The position numbers and the translations under genes are program-made. The notes beneath the pieces are model-generated. The model did not search any database. It saw nothing but the letters and a program-made list of their open reading frames with translations, and was not told the origin of the DNA. Source: Rubinisphaera italica (GTDB taxonomy: Bacteria; Planctomycetota; Planctomycetia; Planctomycetales; Planctomycetaceae). From it: DNA of 64,000 nt. Shown here one piece after another: positions 45,531 through 53,401 of this stretch; the first letter of the stretch is position 1, and each line of letters opens with the position of its first letter. The stretch spans positions 372,001-436,000 of the forward strand of contig NZ_SJPG01000001.1 in the NCBI RefSeq assembly GCF_007859715.1, read 5' to 3'.

Positions 45531-45616
45531 TCAGGGAATCCCTGCCTCTCCGCATCATTCAAGACGCTCATTGCAAGTCTTTATTTTATAATGACTTGCA
45601 ATGAGCGTCTTTTTTG
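45531..45616 (+). terminator. tRNA-3'-end-like sequence followed by strong terminator (possible attR)
   Basis: GGGAATCCCTGCCTCTCCGC (45535-45554) resembles the T-arm and acceptor 3' strand of a tRNA-Ser-type gene. No tRNA body precedes it. A perfect 19-bp stem AAGACGCTCATTGCAAGTC (45561-45579) / GACTTGCAATGAGCGTCTT (45593-45611) with a T run follows. A tRNA 3' end plus its terminator without the rest of the gene is the expected look of an attR. The terminator call is firm and the att reading is an inference. Confidence 0.6.
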
Positions 45617-45875
45617 TCCCACTCAATGGGACGTTTGGGCCAATTGGCTGATTAGCCGCTGTCTGAATTACTCCGTGCTGCTGAGTCGCTTGGGTTCCTC
45701 CAAGTCAAAAGGTAATCGGCATGAAACCATTTCATGTCAGGTTGATTTCTGGGATGGTCTCATCCATTGTTGGGGGATGGCTGTTCAGGAGCGGTGTCGA
45801 AGTTCAGTCGCTGCATATGACGGTGCCATCATCGGCTCGCAAGTGCCGGTAGAGCTTGGACATCTCTGAATCCTT
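45617..45875. other. No gene recognised
   Basis: Open frames here are short and without domains. The sequence may be the decayed 5' part of the ISAs1-like remnant that follows, but no segment could be matched to it. Confidence 0.3.
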
Positions 45876-46283
45876 TTGTCCGCCCCCTCTCCTTATATGA
45901 TTGCAAACCATTGGTTTGACGGAAAACAGTCTTCTCTCATCGAAGGCATGCAGGCTTTGATGGAGCCTGCCCAGGAGAGTCATTTCACGAACATGAAGCA
46001 TCATATGTTTGCAAGTTTCGCAGCGGGACACGGTCGAATCGAGAACCACTTCTGTCATGTGGTCGAGATCCCGAAAGATCATCCTCAGCGTGAAAAGTGG
46101 CGTGATTTAAAAACACTGGCGATCATCATTTCTGCACGAACGATCAAGGGAAAGGAGAGTTGGGAGTCCCGATTACTTGTGAGCTCTCATCCCGTGCGAG
46201 CAAAGTATAAGCGAATGAACTGTGCTCTCAATCCAAATTACTTACTGAAAGTCTTCGCAGTCCCGATGAAAATCGGTGCGTAA
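45876..46283 (+). pseudogene. ISAs1-like transposase fragment
   Basis: The middle of this 135-codon frame reads AAGHGRIENHFCHVVEIPKD, HPQREKWRDLKTLAIIISAR and GKESWESRLLVSSHPVRAKY. This is the catalytic-domain segment of ISAs1 transposases preceding the HWxIENxxHW motif. The end (NCALNPNYLLKVFAVPMKIG) departs from the family and the N-terminal third is unrelated, so it is a decayed piece, not closely related to the copy at 39733-40895. Confidence 0.65.
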
Positions 46284-46326
46284 GCCCTGGCCTCGAAGGT
46301 AACCATAAATTACCGGTATGATAAAT

Positions 46327-48294
46327 TTATTGAAGAGGATTTATCGTTGTATAATAGAGACGATCAAGTTTGAAATACTCCTCTTTGGCTGCAAAGAAGC
46401 CTGCCGTCCGGAAGTGGATTGCGTTTCCGTTTCGCAAGCGGCGTATTTTTTCAGCGGTTCCCAATTGTTGGAAACCTGATTCCCCAGCTTTTCGGAAATA
46501 GATGCGATACTCACCACCTGTCTCGCCCTCGTCAGGATTCCCTTTTTCTTTGTCGAATTCGAGGACCAGGGTGAGTGGCTTTTCCAGTTTTGCAGGCCAC
46601 AGTTGAGAGCTGACAATTTCGGAGCTTCCGTCGCCAAATCCTATTCCACTGATGCTGACAGTCTCCTCAGCTGTTCGCTCAATGACGACACCGGCAGAGT
46701 GCAGATCTTTTTCAGGTTGAGAGCTGAAACCGAAGCGAACCATTTCGTTAGGTGTTGCACCTCGGAAATTCCAGCCTGCAATTTCTATGACTAGCCAGCC
46801 ACGGGGTACTTTGGGATTCCCTTCGCGATCCGCCTTGGTACGGATATTGGGAATCAGCTCCACATATCGAGTGACAGGTGTTGTTGAATTGCGATTGATT
46901 TGAAAAGAGCCTTCATTTACATTCGAATCGGTCATCCCTCCGTCCCATTTTGCATCTCCGGCTGAATTCACGGTGTCTGCTAACCGCGTCCCCTCTTTCT
47001 CTTCAAACTTAAAGTCTACTGCAGTTGGGGACGGATCGTTGTTTTTTAATGAAACTGGTACAGAGAATTGGGATGTCTTTTGAGCGAGAGTGGTGAGTAC
47101 AGAAAATGCTTTATCTACGGCTTGCTGATGTACTTGCTCATATTCTTCGGGCTTGAGTTGCTGAGGGCTGCTTTTATGTAATCGAGCCTGTGTCTGATGA
47201 AAGATTTCCTGTTCAACTGAGAACAACTTCGGTATCAGTTTTGATAGATGGGTTGTTATAAGATGCTTATCATCAGCTTCGTAACAGGCAGATCGGATGC
47301 GGATGGATAAGTCACAAAGTGAGCTTGATCCATCTCCATTTAACTCTTTTGCGACCTTGTGCTGAGAAGCCCAGCAGGGAATGGCGATAGTGAATAATGG
47401 TTCGCCCAATAATGCCCACATTGTCGTCAACTCCGGTGCTTCTTCGGGTAGAACTCCCTGGAAGACAACAGAGGAAACAGTCATGGATCGATTCAGAGTG
47501 GAACTGGTGCGAACCGATTCCTTGCTTAGCGGATTATTCCCTTCAACTCTTTCCCCGAAACAACAGGATGGACAATCGGCTACATCGCGTGCAATTCGCT
47601 GTAGCAAGTACTCTGCGTTCAGGCCAGAGTCGTTCAGCTGACTTTGGCACAGATCAAAGGCACGTTGGTAGCGAATTCCCGAGTAAATCGTTTCCAAATT
47701 CTGTTTGGTTTCCGGGAGCGACTCTCGACTGGTTTCGCTGAAATTCGCCCGCACGATAAAGCCTTGGGGAGCATCATGGGGATTGTTCGCGTCAAACATG
47801 CGATAAGATGAAGGTCCTGCTTCAAAAATCGCGGCTCCACCTTTTGCATCAATCACTCCGAAGTTGGCTCGTGTTTTGCGGCCGGTTTTATCTGTCTGTT
47901 CAAGATACTCTTTAACCTGATTCACAGTTGAGAAATTTTGCAGGACATACTTGATAAACTCGCCGTTCGTCGGCCCATTGGTCGCCTTGCCTACCAAATC
48001 TCGACTCACAGAATTTTCAATACACAATCCGGCAGTGTTGGTTCCCATATAAATACGTTCGCTGGCCTCGGCATTCGTTATCCCTACGAAGGTATACTTT
48101 CCAGATGAGTCATGAACAACCTCATTTTGATTTTGCCATGTGTCTCTGTTTTTCCAGAGCAGGGGCCGACCATCAATTGTTGCTCGACCAGAGATAACAA
48201 CAGTCGTGCATGCCTGAGAAGTGCAGGTAGAAAGCATGAGTATCAGTGCTAAAAGAAATGGATTAATAGCTGTGTAAGAGATTCTGAAGTTCAT
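46327..48294 (-). CDS. C45-type Ntn-hydrolase with C-terminal beta-sandwich domain, secreted
   Basis: The 655-residue protein has a signal peptide (ALILMLSTCTSQA) ending directly before CTTVVISGRATIDGRPLLWK, so cleavage would expose an N-terminal Cys nucleophile, as in C45 acyltransferase/peptidases and penicillin-V-acylase relatives. RDT, GTNTAGLCIENSVS and ANFGVIDAKGGAAIFEAG follow. Residues about 455-655 form an extra concanavalin-like beta-sandwich (WLVIEIAGWNFRG, GEYRIYFRKAGESGFQQLG). It probably hydrolyses amide bonds of small peptides or acyl-amino acids in the periplasm. It lies 53 bp after dgcA on the same strand. A shorter paralogue lacking the C-terminal domain is at 59957-61270. 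Confidence 0.85.
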   Translation of the reverse strand: MNFRISYTAINPFLLALILMLSTCTSQACTTVVISGRATIDGRPLLWKNRDTWQNQNEVVHDSSGKYTFVGITNAEASERIYMGTNTAGLCIENSVSRDLVGKATNGPTNGEFIKYVLQNFSTVNQVKEYLEQTDKTGRKTRANFGVIDAKGGAAIFEAGPSSYRMFDANNPHDAPQGFIVRANFSETSRESLPETKQNLETIYSGIRYQRAFDLCQSQLNDSGLNAEYLLQRIARDVADCPSCCFGERVEGNNPLSKESVRTSSTLNRSMTVSSVVFQGVLPEEAPELTTMWALLGEPLFTIAIPCWASQHKVAKELNGDGSSSLCDLSIRIRSACYEADDKHLITTHLSKLIPKLFSVEQEIFHQTQARLHKSSPQQLKPEEYEQVHQQAVDKAFSVLTTLAQKTSQFSVPVSLKNNDPSPTAVDFKFEEKEGTRLADTVNSAGDAKWDGGMTDSNVNEGSFQINRNSTTPVTRYVELIPNIRTKADREGNPKVPRGWLVIEIAGWNFRGATPNEMVRFGFSSQPEKDLHSAGVVIERTAEETVSISGIGFGDGSSEIVSSQLWPAKLEKPLTLVLEFDKEKGNPDEGETGGEYRIYFRKAGESGFQQLGTAEKIRRLRNGNAIHFRTAGFFAAKEEYFKLDRLYYTTINPLQ

Positions 48295-48347
48295 GACTTT
48301 GATGTTCCGTAAATAATTAAGCTGGACTTTGGATGCCCAATAAAAAG

Positions 48348-49376
48348 TTATGCAATTTGTTCAGTAAGACGAGTTCCGCAACCAAATTCCTTTGAAGGTG
48401 AAAAATGACCTTCCTTTAGCTCCACTCCAGTCGCGGGGTTCTCTGCTAACAACACATCGCCATCGAGATCTGCGTAATCGAGCAAAGGCAATAACTGTGC
48501 AGCTGCGGAAATGGCTACGTTGGATTCAATCATGCAGCCTGCCATTGTGAGTAAACTTAACTCTTTGGCTTTTTTTAACATGCGAAATGCTGGAGTCAGT
48601 CCACCGCATTTGCAGAGTTTGATATTGATGCCATGAAAGTGTCTGGAACAATGCACGACATCTTCTTCAAGAACGCAACTTTCATCTGCAATGATAGGTA
48701 AGGCTGATTCGCGAAAAACTGTTTCATGATCCTTGACTGGCGAATGAGCGGGAAGTGGTTGCTCAATAAATTCCACTCCCAATTCGTTGAATCGCTCGGA
48801 CATTTGAATTGTCTGAGAAACCGTCCACGCGCAGTTGGCATCGACTCGGAATACTGCATTCGTGTGATCCCGTAGGACTTTAACGATCTCAAGATCGTTG
48901 CCCGTACCCAGTTTGATTTTGATCACTGGCCAGTTCTGATAAAGAGAGAGTTGTTCAATCATTTGAGGAATGGAACTGATGGAAAGAGTGACGCTCGATG
49001 CAGGAATATTCTGCCAGGCCAACCCGTGCTGCTCGTAAACTGAACGTTGTGCAATTTTTCCCGCAAGATCATGGGTAGCTTGATCGAGCGCAGACAGAGC
49101 GAATGTATCGCCCTTTGAGTGGTGGGATAATTCCTGCCAAAGCTCTTCGGGAGATTCCAGATGGCATGATTCCAGGAATGGCCGTACTTTTTCAAGAGAA
49201 GTTACGATTGATTCTTGAGAATGCTGGTAATAGGCATGTTGAGTCGCTTCTCCATATCCAATGTGACCAGCCTGATGCAATTCGACAATCACTGTTTTTT
49301 GAACAGAGAAGGATCCTCTTGAAATCGTAAATGGGATTTTAAGTGGGAGATCTAAAATGTGAATCAATAACTTCAT
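48348..49376 (-). CDS. dgcA: Dipeptide-epimerase / N-acetyl-glutamate racemase of the enolase superfamily
   Basis: This 342-residue protein has the muconate-lactonizing-enzyme fold. Catalytic KxK is in VIKIKLG, the metal ligands are RVDANCAW (Asp), EFIEQPLP (Glu) and IIADESC (Asp), and the second base Lys is in GINIKLCKCGG. This is the Ala-D/L-Glu epimerase pattern. Next to DgcN it more likely acts as DgcA, racemising N-acetyl-D-glutamate in D-glutamate catabolism. A muropeptide L-Ala-D/L-Glu epimerase role is the alternative. Its ATG overlaps the dgcN stop by one base (TAATG at 49374-49378), showing tight coupling. Confidence 0.85.
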   Translation of the reverse strand: MKLLIHILDLPLKIPFTISRGSFSVQKTVIVELHQAGHIGYGEATQHAYYQHSQESIVTSLEKVRPFLESCHLESPEELWQELSHHSKGDTFALSALDQATHDLAGKIAQRSVYEQHGLAWQNIPASSVTLSISSIPQMIEQLSLYQNWPVIKIKLGTGNDLEIVKVLRDHTNAVFRVDANCAWTVSQTIQMSERFNELGVEFIEQPLPAHSPVKDHETVFRESALPIIADESCVLEEDVVHCSRHFHGINIKLCKCGGLTPAFRMLKKAKELSLLTMAGCMIESNVAISAAAQLLPLLDYADLDGDVLLAENPATGVELKEGHFSPSKEFGCGTRLTEQIA

Positions 49377-50494
49377 TAAACGGCTTCTTTTTGAAATTCC
49401 AGAATCGCATCAGCAAGGACGGCAGCTCCATCGCGAAAAACATCGCAGACTGGCAAACCCAGCTCTGCGGAAACTTTCTGCTTTTCTAACTCACCTTCTT
49501 CAGGTGTTAGTCTTCTCCCATTCATGGCAATTCCGATAATTTTAGAGGGATGCCGGGCGGATGCGATTGTTTCATACAGACTGACAAATTGTTTCAGTGA
49601 GGGGATGGGGACGTGGTCCAGGTTTTTTACTGTTTCTCGGCCAGCTTCGTAACATAAAATCAAACCATGAGGGGCTGATCCATGCAGCAAACCAAGAGTC
49701 ACTCCAGAATAAGCTGGATGAGTGATACAACCCTGTCCTTCAATCAGGACGATTTCATGGTGTTGATGGTCGAGTACGAGTTGCTCTGCAGATCCATTGA
49801 GGAAGTCAGAAACGGTACAGTCGATCGGGATGCCGTTTCCGGCAATCATGATGCCTGTCTGACCTGTTGCCAGAAACCTGGCATCGATACCGCGTCGGAT
49901 TAATTCAAGCTCGATTTCTTTGGAGGCGATCATCTTGCCGACTGAGCAGTCATGACCGACGGTATGAATTCGCAGACACTGAGGATTGAAGGTCGCATGT
50001 CGAGCGACTTCACGGCAGTTGTTTTTCCGCACATCGATAATCGTAGAGCCTGATTCTTCTGCAAGCTGTTTCAGCTCAACATCTTCACTGAGAAAATCGT
50101 GTAATCCGGAAACGACATCGATTCCAGCTTCAATTGCTTCACGAATCGCAGCCTGCATTGCCGCGGGGAGTCGGCCTCCACTGGGGGAAATTCCGACAAA
50201 GAGGGCATCGACATCATCGAGTTCCTTCATAGAAGAAACGATTGGAATGCCATCTCCCTGGCCGATTAAATCTTTAACCTGACGTCCAACCTGGGTGGAA
50301 TCGAGTACGGCTACGACATCGGCAGTCCTGTAGCGAAGGAGTGCGATTGCCGTTTTCGCATATTGATAGTTCGTGTGTGCTTCCGTCAAAATGACGATCC
50401 GGTGATAGCCGTTAATTCGCGAGATCAGTTGCGATTGCTCCGGATTGCTGATTGGTGGATCTGCAACGCTTATTTGTTGAGCTGGCATTATCAT
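49376..50494 (-). CDS. dgcN: DUF1611 protein, D-glutamate N-acetyltransferase DgcN-like
   Basis: The 372-residue DUF1611 protein has an N-terminal Rossmann-like half (YHRIVILTEAHTNYQYAKTA, VVAVLDSTQVGRQVKDLIG). Its C-terminal P-loop half has GHDCSVGKMIASKEIELELI, ATGQTGIMIAGNGIPID and VLIEGQGCITHPAYSGVTLG. The family includes DgcN, which acetylates D-glutamate. The product is then racemised by DgcA, encoded immediately downstream. The pairing supports this role. It follows the lipoprotein gene by 78 bp, so all may be one transcript with the C45 gene. Confidence 0.85.
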   Translation of the reverse strand: MIMPAQQISVADPPISNPEQSQLISRINGYHRIVILTEAHTNYQYAKTAIALLRYRTADVVAVLDSTQVGRQVKDLIGQGDGIPIVSSMKELDDVDALFVGISPSGGRLPAAMQAAIREAIEAGIDVVSGLHDFLSEDVELKQLAEESGSTIIDVRKNNCREVARHATFNPQCLRIHTVGHDCSVGKMIASKEIELELIRRGIDARFLATGQTGIMIAGNGIPIDCTVSDFLNGSAEQLVLDHQHHEIVLIEGQGCITHPAYSGVTLGLLHGSAPHGLILCYEAGRETVKNLDHVPIPSLKQFVSLYETIASARHPSKIIGIAMNGRRLTPEEGELEKQKVSAELGLPVCDVFRDGAAVLADAILEFQKEAV

Positions 50495-50572
50495 ACCTTT
50501 GAATACAAGATGGATGAAAAAAGTTGGCAGAGATTGCGAGAAAGAAAATAAGCGGCGTATTGGATCGACAAT

Positions 50573-51055
50573 TTACTCACCTGCAACAGGATCGTGAAAT
50601 CCCTGTTGATCGGCTGCGTGGATTTCAAAATAATTGTTGGAGCCGAAATTCACCTGAACGGTCTGCCCGGTGTCTCCCAGCTTGCAGGAATTGGGAGAAC
50701 CTTCTGTGATCATTCCTGGAGTTCGTTCGTTGGCAGTCGTCAACAGAACACGATATTTGCCCGCGAAGGCTCCTGGTTCTTCAGATGTTCGCAGCGAAAA
50801 CAGGCCATCTTCTTTGAGAATTCCTTGAGCCACTGCAGACTCGCTTTTCAGAGGGATCGGTTCAAAACGAACAACTCCAGATGAGAGTGGTTCCCCCTGA
50901 CACAATACCTTGCCGGTGACTTCGACAAGTTCTCCCTGTTGTGCAGCAGAGGAATCACAGCCTGCCAAAAAGGGAACGAGTGAAATTAAACAGAACCCGT
51001 TCATGCAGAGTGGAAAAAAATCCTTAGAGTCTTTGGAAATCATGAGGGATGACAA
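50573..51055 (-). CDS. Small lipoprotein with carboxypeptidase-regulatory-like domain
   Basis: The open frame gives 160 residues, but translation probably starts at MNGFCLISLVPFLAGC. That gives a short lipoprotein signal with lipobox FLAG-C. The mature part (VTGKVLCQGEPLSSGVVRFE, GAFAGKYRVLLTTANE) resembles the transthyretin-like domains of planctomycete lipoproteins that usually accompany DUF1559 genes. It is probably outer- or inner-membrane anchored. Its role is unknown. It lies upstream of dgcN in the same direction. Confidence 0.75.
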   Translation of the reverse strand: MSSLMISKDSKDFFPLCMNGFCLISLVPFLAGCDSSAAQQGELVEVTGKVLCQGEPLSSGVVRFEPIPLKSESAVAQGILKEDGLFSLRTSEEPGAFAGKYRVLLTTANERTPGMITEGSPNSCKLGDTGQTVQVNFGSNNYFEIHAADQQGFHDPVAGE

Positions 51056-51116
51056 TTCGTTAACTTTGATAATATAGACTGCTCACAGGAGGAAATGATG
51101 TTTGCTGCCCCAGACA

Positions 51117-51566
51117 TCAAGTTGCGAAAAGCGAATTCATGTCTCGGAAACCTTTGAATTCCAGCGCATTACCAGAAGGGTCGTAAAAGAACATGGTTCC
51201 CTGTTCTCCAGGCTGACCTTCAAAGCGAATATAGGGTTCAATCACAAACTGCACGCCAGCAGTTTGAAGTTTGTCAGCCAGCTCACTCCAGCGGTCTAAT
51301 GTTAGTACAACTCCATAATGAGGAACCGGCACTGCGTGTCCATCAACCGGGTTGTGATGCAATGCCGCAGCTTTTAAATCTGGATTCAGATGACAGACAA
51401 ATTGATGGCCGAAGAAATCGAAATCGACCCATGTTTCTGCACTGCGGCCTTCCGGGCAACCGAGTAAGCTCCCATAAAATTTTCGAGCTTCTGCGATATC
51501 GTGAACTTGTACCGCGAGATGGAATGGCATGAGTGCGGAAGTTGTCTCTGCTAAACTCTGTTTCAT
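51117..51566 (-). CDS. VOC/glyoxalase superfamily protein
   Basis: This 149-residue single-domain protein has FHLAVQVHDIAEARKFYGSL, DFFGHQFVCHLNP, HYGVVLTLDRWSEL and FFYDPSGNALEFKGF. The His and Glu residues at metal-binding positions are present (FHLAV, HYGVV, LEFKG). It could be a dioxygenase, lyase or resistance protein, and the sequence does not decide. A hydrophobic C-terminal residue group (MNSLFAT) is unremarkable. It is adjacent to, and divergent from, the sigma-54 activator gene. Confidence 0.85.
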   Translation of the reverse strand: MKQSLAETTSALMPFHLAVQVHDIAEARKFYGSLLGCPEGRSAETWVDFDFFGHQFVCHLNPDLKAAALHHNPVDGHAVPVPHYGVVLTLDRWSELADKLQTAGVQFVIEPYIRFEGQPGEQGTMFFYDPSGNALEFKGFRDMNSLFAT

Positions 51567-51670
51567 AACTGGATTTCTTTACATTGAGTGTGGTTTTAAT
51601 ATCAAGACCGCTATGCAATAATTGTACCGAAGGACGCTCGTGTCTTGATGAAACCTTTTGAAAGTTCTTA

Positions 51671-53050
51671 ATGTCGTCCTTATCTCAACAGAAAATCCTG
51701 TTTATCGATGACTTGCCGAATCTCTGTGAAGAGATGGTGACCATCCTGCGATCAGTCGATTTGGATGCGGAAGCGATGCTCAGCCCCCATGCAGCTATTC
51801 CTCGAATTGCTCGGGGAGAGTTTGCTTTAGTCATCACGGGATTGGTAATCGCAGAACTTAACGGCTTTGAAATCATTCAACGAATTCGAGGGGCTGGCTC
51901 TCGTGTTCCCATCATCATGGTGACCGGATATGGAACCGAACAATCGGCTATTGAAGCAGCCAGGCTCGGAGTGGCCGATTATCTCACAAAGCCTGTCGCT
52001 GAAGCGGAACTTATTGCCAGAGTGAAACGAGTTCTGAAGCAAAATCTGCCTCAGGAATCGGACGGCCCACGCATACTGGCTCGAATGATTTCGGCAGATC
52101 CGTCGATGAATTCCGTCTTTGAGAAGGTGAAAACTATCGCCTCAACTGAGAGTCGGGTTTTAATTCTCGGAGAAACCGGAGCTGGAAAGCAGGTGCTCGC
52201 TCATGCGATTCATGATCAGAGTCGGCGGAAAAAAGAGCCTTTTGTCGAAGTTAACTGCGCGGCAATCCCTGCGAATCTACTGGAGAGTGAACTGTTCGGC
52301 CATGAGGAAGGAGCCTTCACTGGAGCCTCGAAACGTCGTATCGGACGTTTTGAAGCCGCCGGCAAGGGAACGATCTTTCTGGATGAAATTGGTGAGCTCA
52401 GTTTTGATTTGCAATCAAAATTACTGCACGTATTGGACAGTGGAAAATTCTGTCGGGTGGGAGGGAATAAAGACCAGGTCAGTCAGGCACGATTAGTTTC
52501 GGCGACCAATCGCGACCTGATCAAAGAAGTTGAACTGGGTCGGTTCCGAGCCGACTTGTTTTATCGATTGAATGTCATCTGTATTGAACTTCCACCACTG
52601 CGAGAACGACCTGGAGATATCTCGATACTGATTCAGCATTTCATGGAGAAATTCGTCGCCCCAAGCCAAAAACCCCCCATCATCATGCCGGAGGCACTCT
52701 CCATTTTGACGCGTTACTCCTGGCCTGGAAACATTCGAGAATTGCAAAACATGGCTGAGCAATTAGCGATCATGAAAGCTGGAGAGAAAATTGGAGTGGT
52801 CGATTTACCTCAGCGAATCATTGATAAAGGAACAACTGAGACACAGACGTCTCCTTTTGTCGCTGAAAGTATCCCATTCCGCACGGCTCGGGATCAGTTT
52901 GAAAAAGAGTATCTCGGAAGGCTCATCATGCAGGTTCAAGGGAATCTGGCTGAGGGAGCCCGGATCGCTGAAATGGATCGTGCCCAATTTTATCGACTGG
53001 TCAAAAAGCATGGGTTAACATCGAGCTCCCATCAGAATGCTAATACTTAA
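51671..53050 (+). CDS. Sigma-54 activator of response-regulator type with degenerate receiver
   Basis: This is a 459-residue NtrC-type protein. The receiver domain (about 1-125) has KILFIDD and YLTKPV, but the phospho-Asp position reads LVITGLVI with Gly57, so classic phosphorylation is unlikely. The AAA+ domain (about 145-375) has Walker A GETGAGKQ, the sigma-54-contacting GAFTGA, GTIFLDEIGEL and SATNRDL. The C-terminal Fis-type HTH is about residues 420-452 (GNLAEGARIAEMDRAQFYRL). It should drive sigma-54 promoters, most simply the one at 53283-53298 upstream of the antiporter gene. Activity may be constitutive or controlled by another ligand or partner. Confidence 0.9.
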   Translation: MSSLSQQKILFIDDLPNLCEEMVTILRSVDLDAEAMLSPHAAIPRIARGEFALVITGLVIAELNGFEIIQRIRGAGSRVPIIMVTGYGTEQSAIEAARLGVADYLTKPVAEAELIARVKRVLKQNLPQESDGPRILARMISADPSMNSVFEKVKTIASTESRVLILGETGAGKQVLAHAIHDQSRRKKEPFVEVNCAAIPANLLESELFGHEEGAFTGASKRRIGRFEAAGKGTIFLDEIGELSFDLQSKLLHVLDSGKFCRVGGNKDQVSQARLVSATNRDLIKEVELGRFRADLFYRLNVICIELPPLRERPGDISILIQHFMEKFVAPSQKPPIIMPEALSILTRYSWPGNIRELQNMAEQLAIMKAGEKIGVVDLPQRIIDKGTTETQTSPFVAESIPFRTARDQFEKEYLGRLIMQVQGNLAEGARIAEMDRAQFYRLVKKHGLTSSSHQNANT

Positions 53051-53113
53051 ATTTCCTACTGAGATGATTTGGAAATGTCCTCACTGGCTTTCAATTCAGA
53101 ATAACCGCTCCCT

Positions 53114-53160
53114 GTTGTCATTATGACAACATCTATGTCAACATGTTGTCATATCGTCAA
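53114..53160. promoter_or_regulatory. Enhancer-like dyad sites for the sigma-54 activator
   Basis: GTTGTCATTATGACAAC (53114-53130) is a perfect 17-bp palindrome. A second related dyad, ATGTCAACATGTTGTCAT with core CAACATGTTG (53139-53148), follows about 20 bp on, and TCGTCAAC comes next. Their position 120-190 bp upstream of the sigma-54 promoter is usual for activator binding. Confidence 0.65.
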
Positions 53161-53282
53161 CAAGGTAGCGGCTTGTTTTCTTGCTTGCCCAAATCGTAAT
53201 CCTGAAGTAGAGGTTGATGCAGGTCTGTTGCCCGTCCGAATAATGTCACTGATATCGGGGAGAACAGTCAAGAGATCTCAGT

Positions 53283-53298
53283 TGGCATCGTGATTGCA
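53283..53298 (+). promoter_or_regulatory. Sigma-54 (-24/-12) promoter
   Basis: TGGCATCGTGATTGCA carries the GG (53284-53285) and GC (53296-53297) dinucleotides exactly 12 bp apart, close to the TGGCAC-N5-TTGCA consensus. Transcription would start near 53309, about 93 bp before the antiporter start codon. The surrounding 53051-53401 holds no gene. Confidence 0.75.
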
Positions 53299-53401
53299 AG
53301 GGTTTGAATTGCTCATCAATGAAATGTTTTCAGGAATACTTACTTTTTTATCTTCACCTGAAAATAATCTGACTGATCATCGTGTGTTAAGGAATTATTG
53401 A

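Noticed and set aside
45525..45869. 114-codon plus-strand frame after the ubiquitin-like operon
   Set aside because: It runs straight through the tRNA-like sequence and the 19-bp terminator stem, so it is not a plausible gene.
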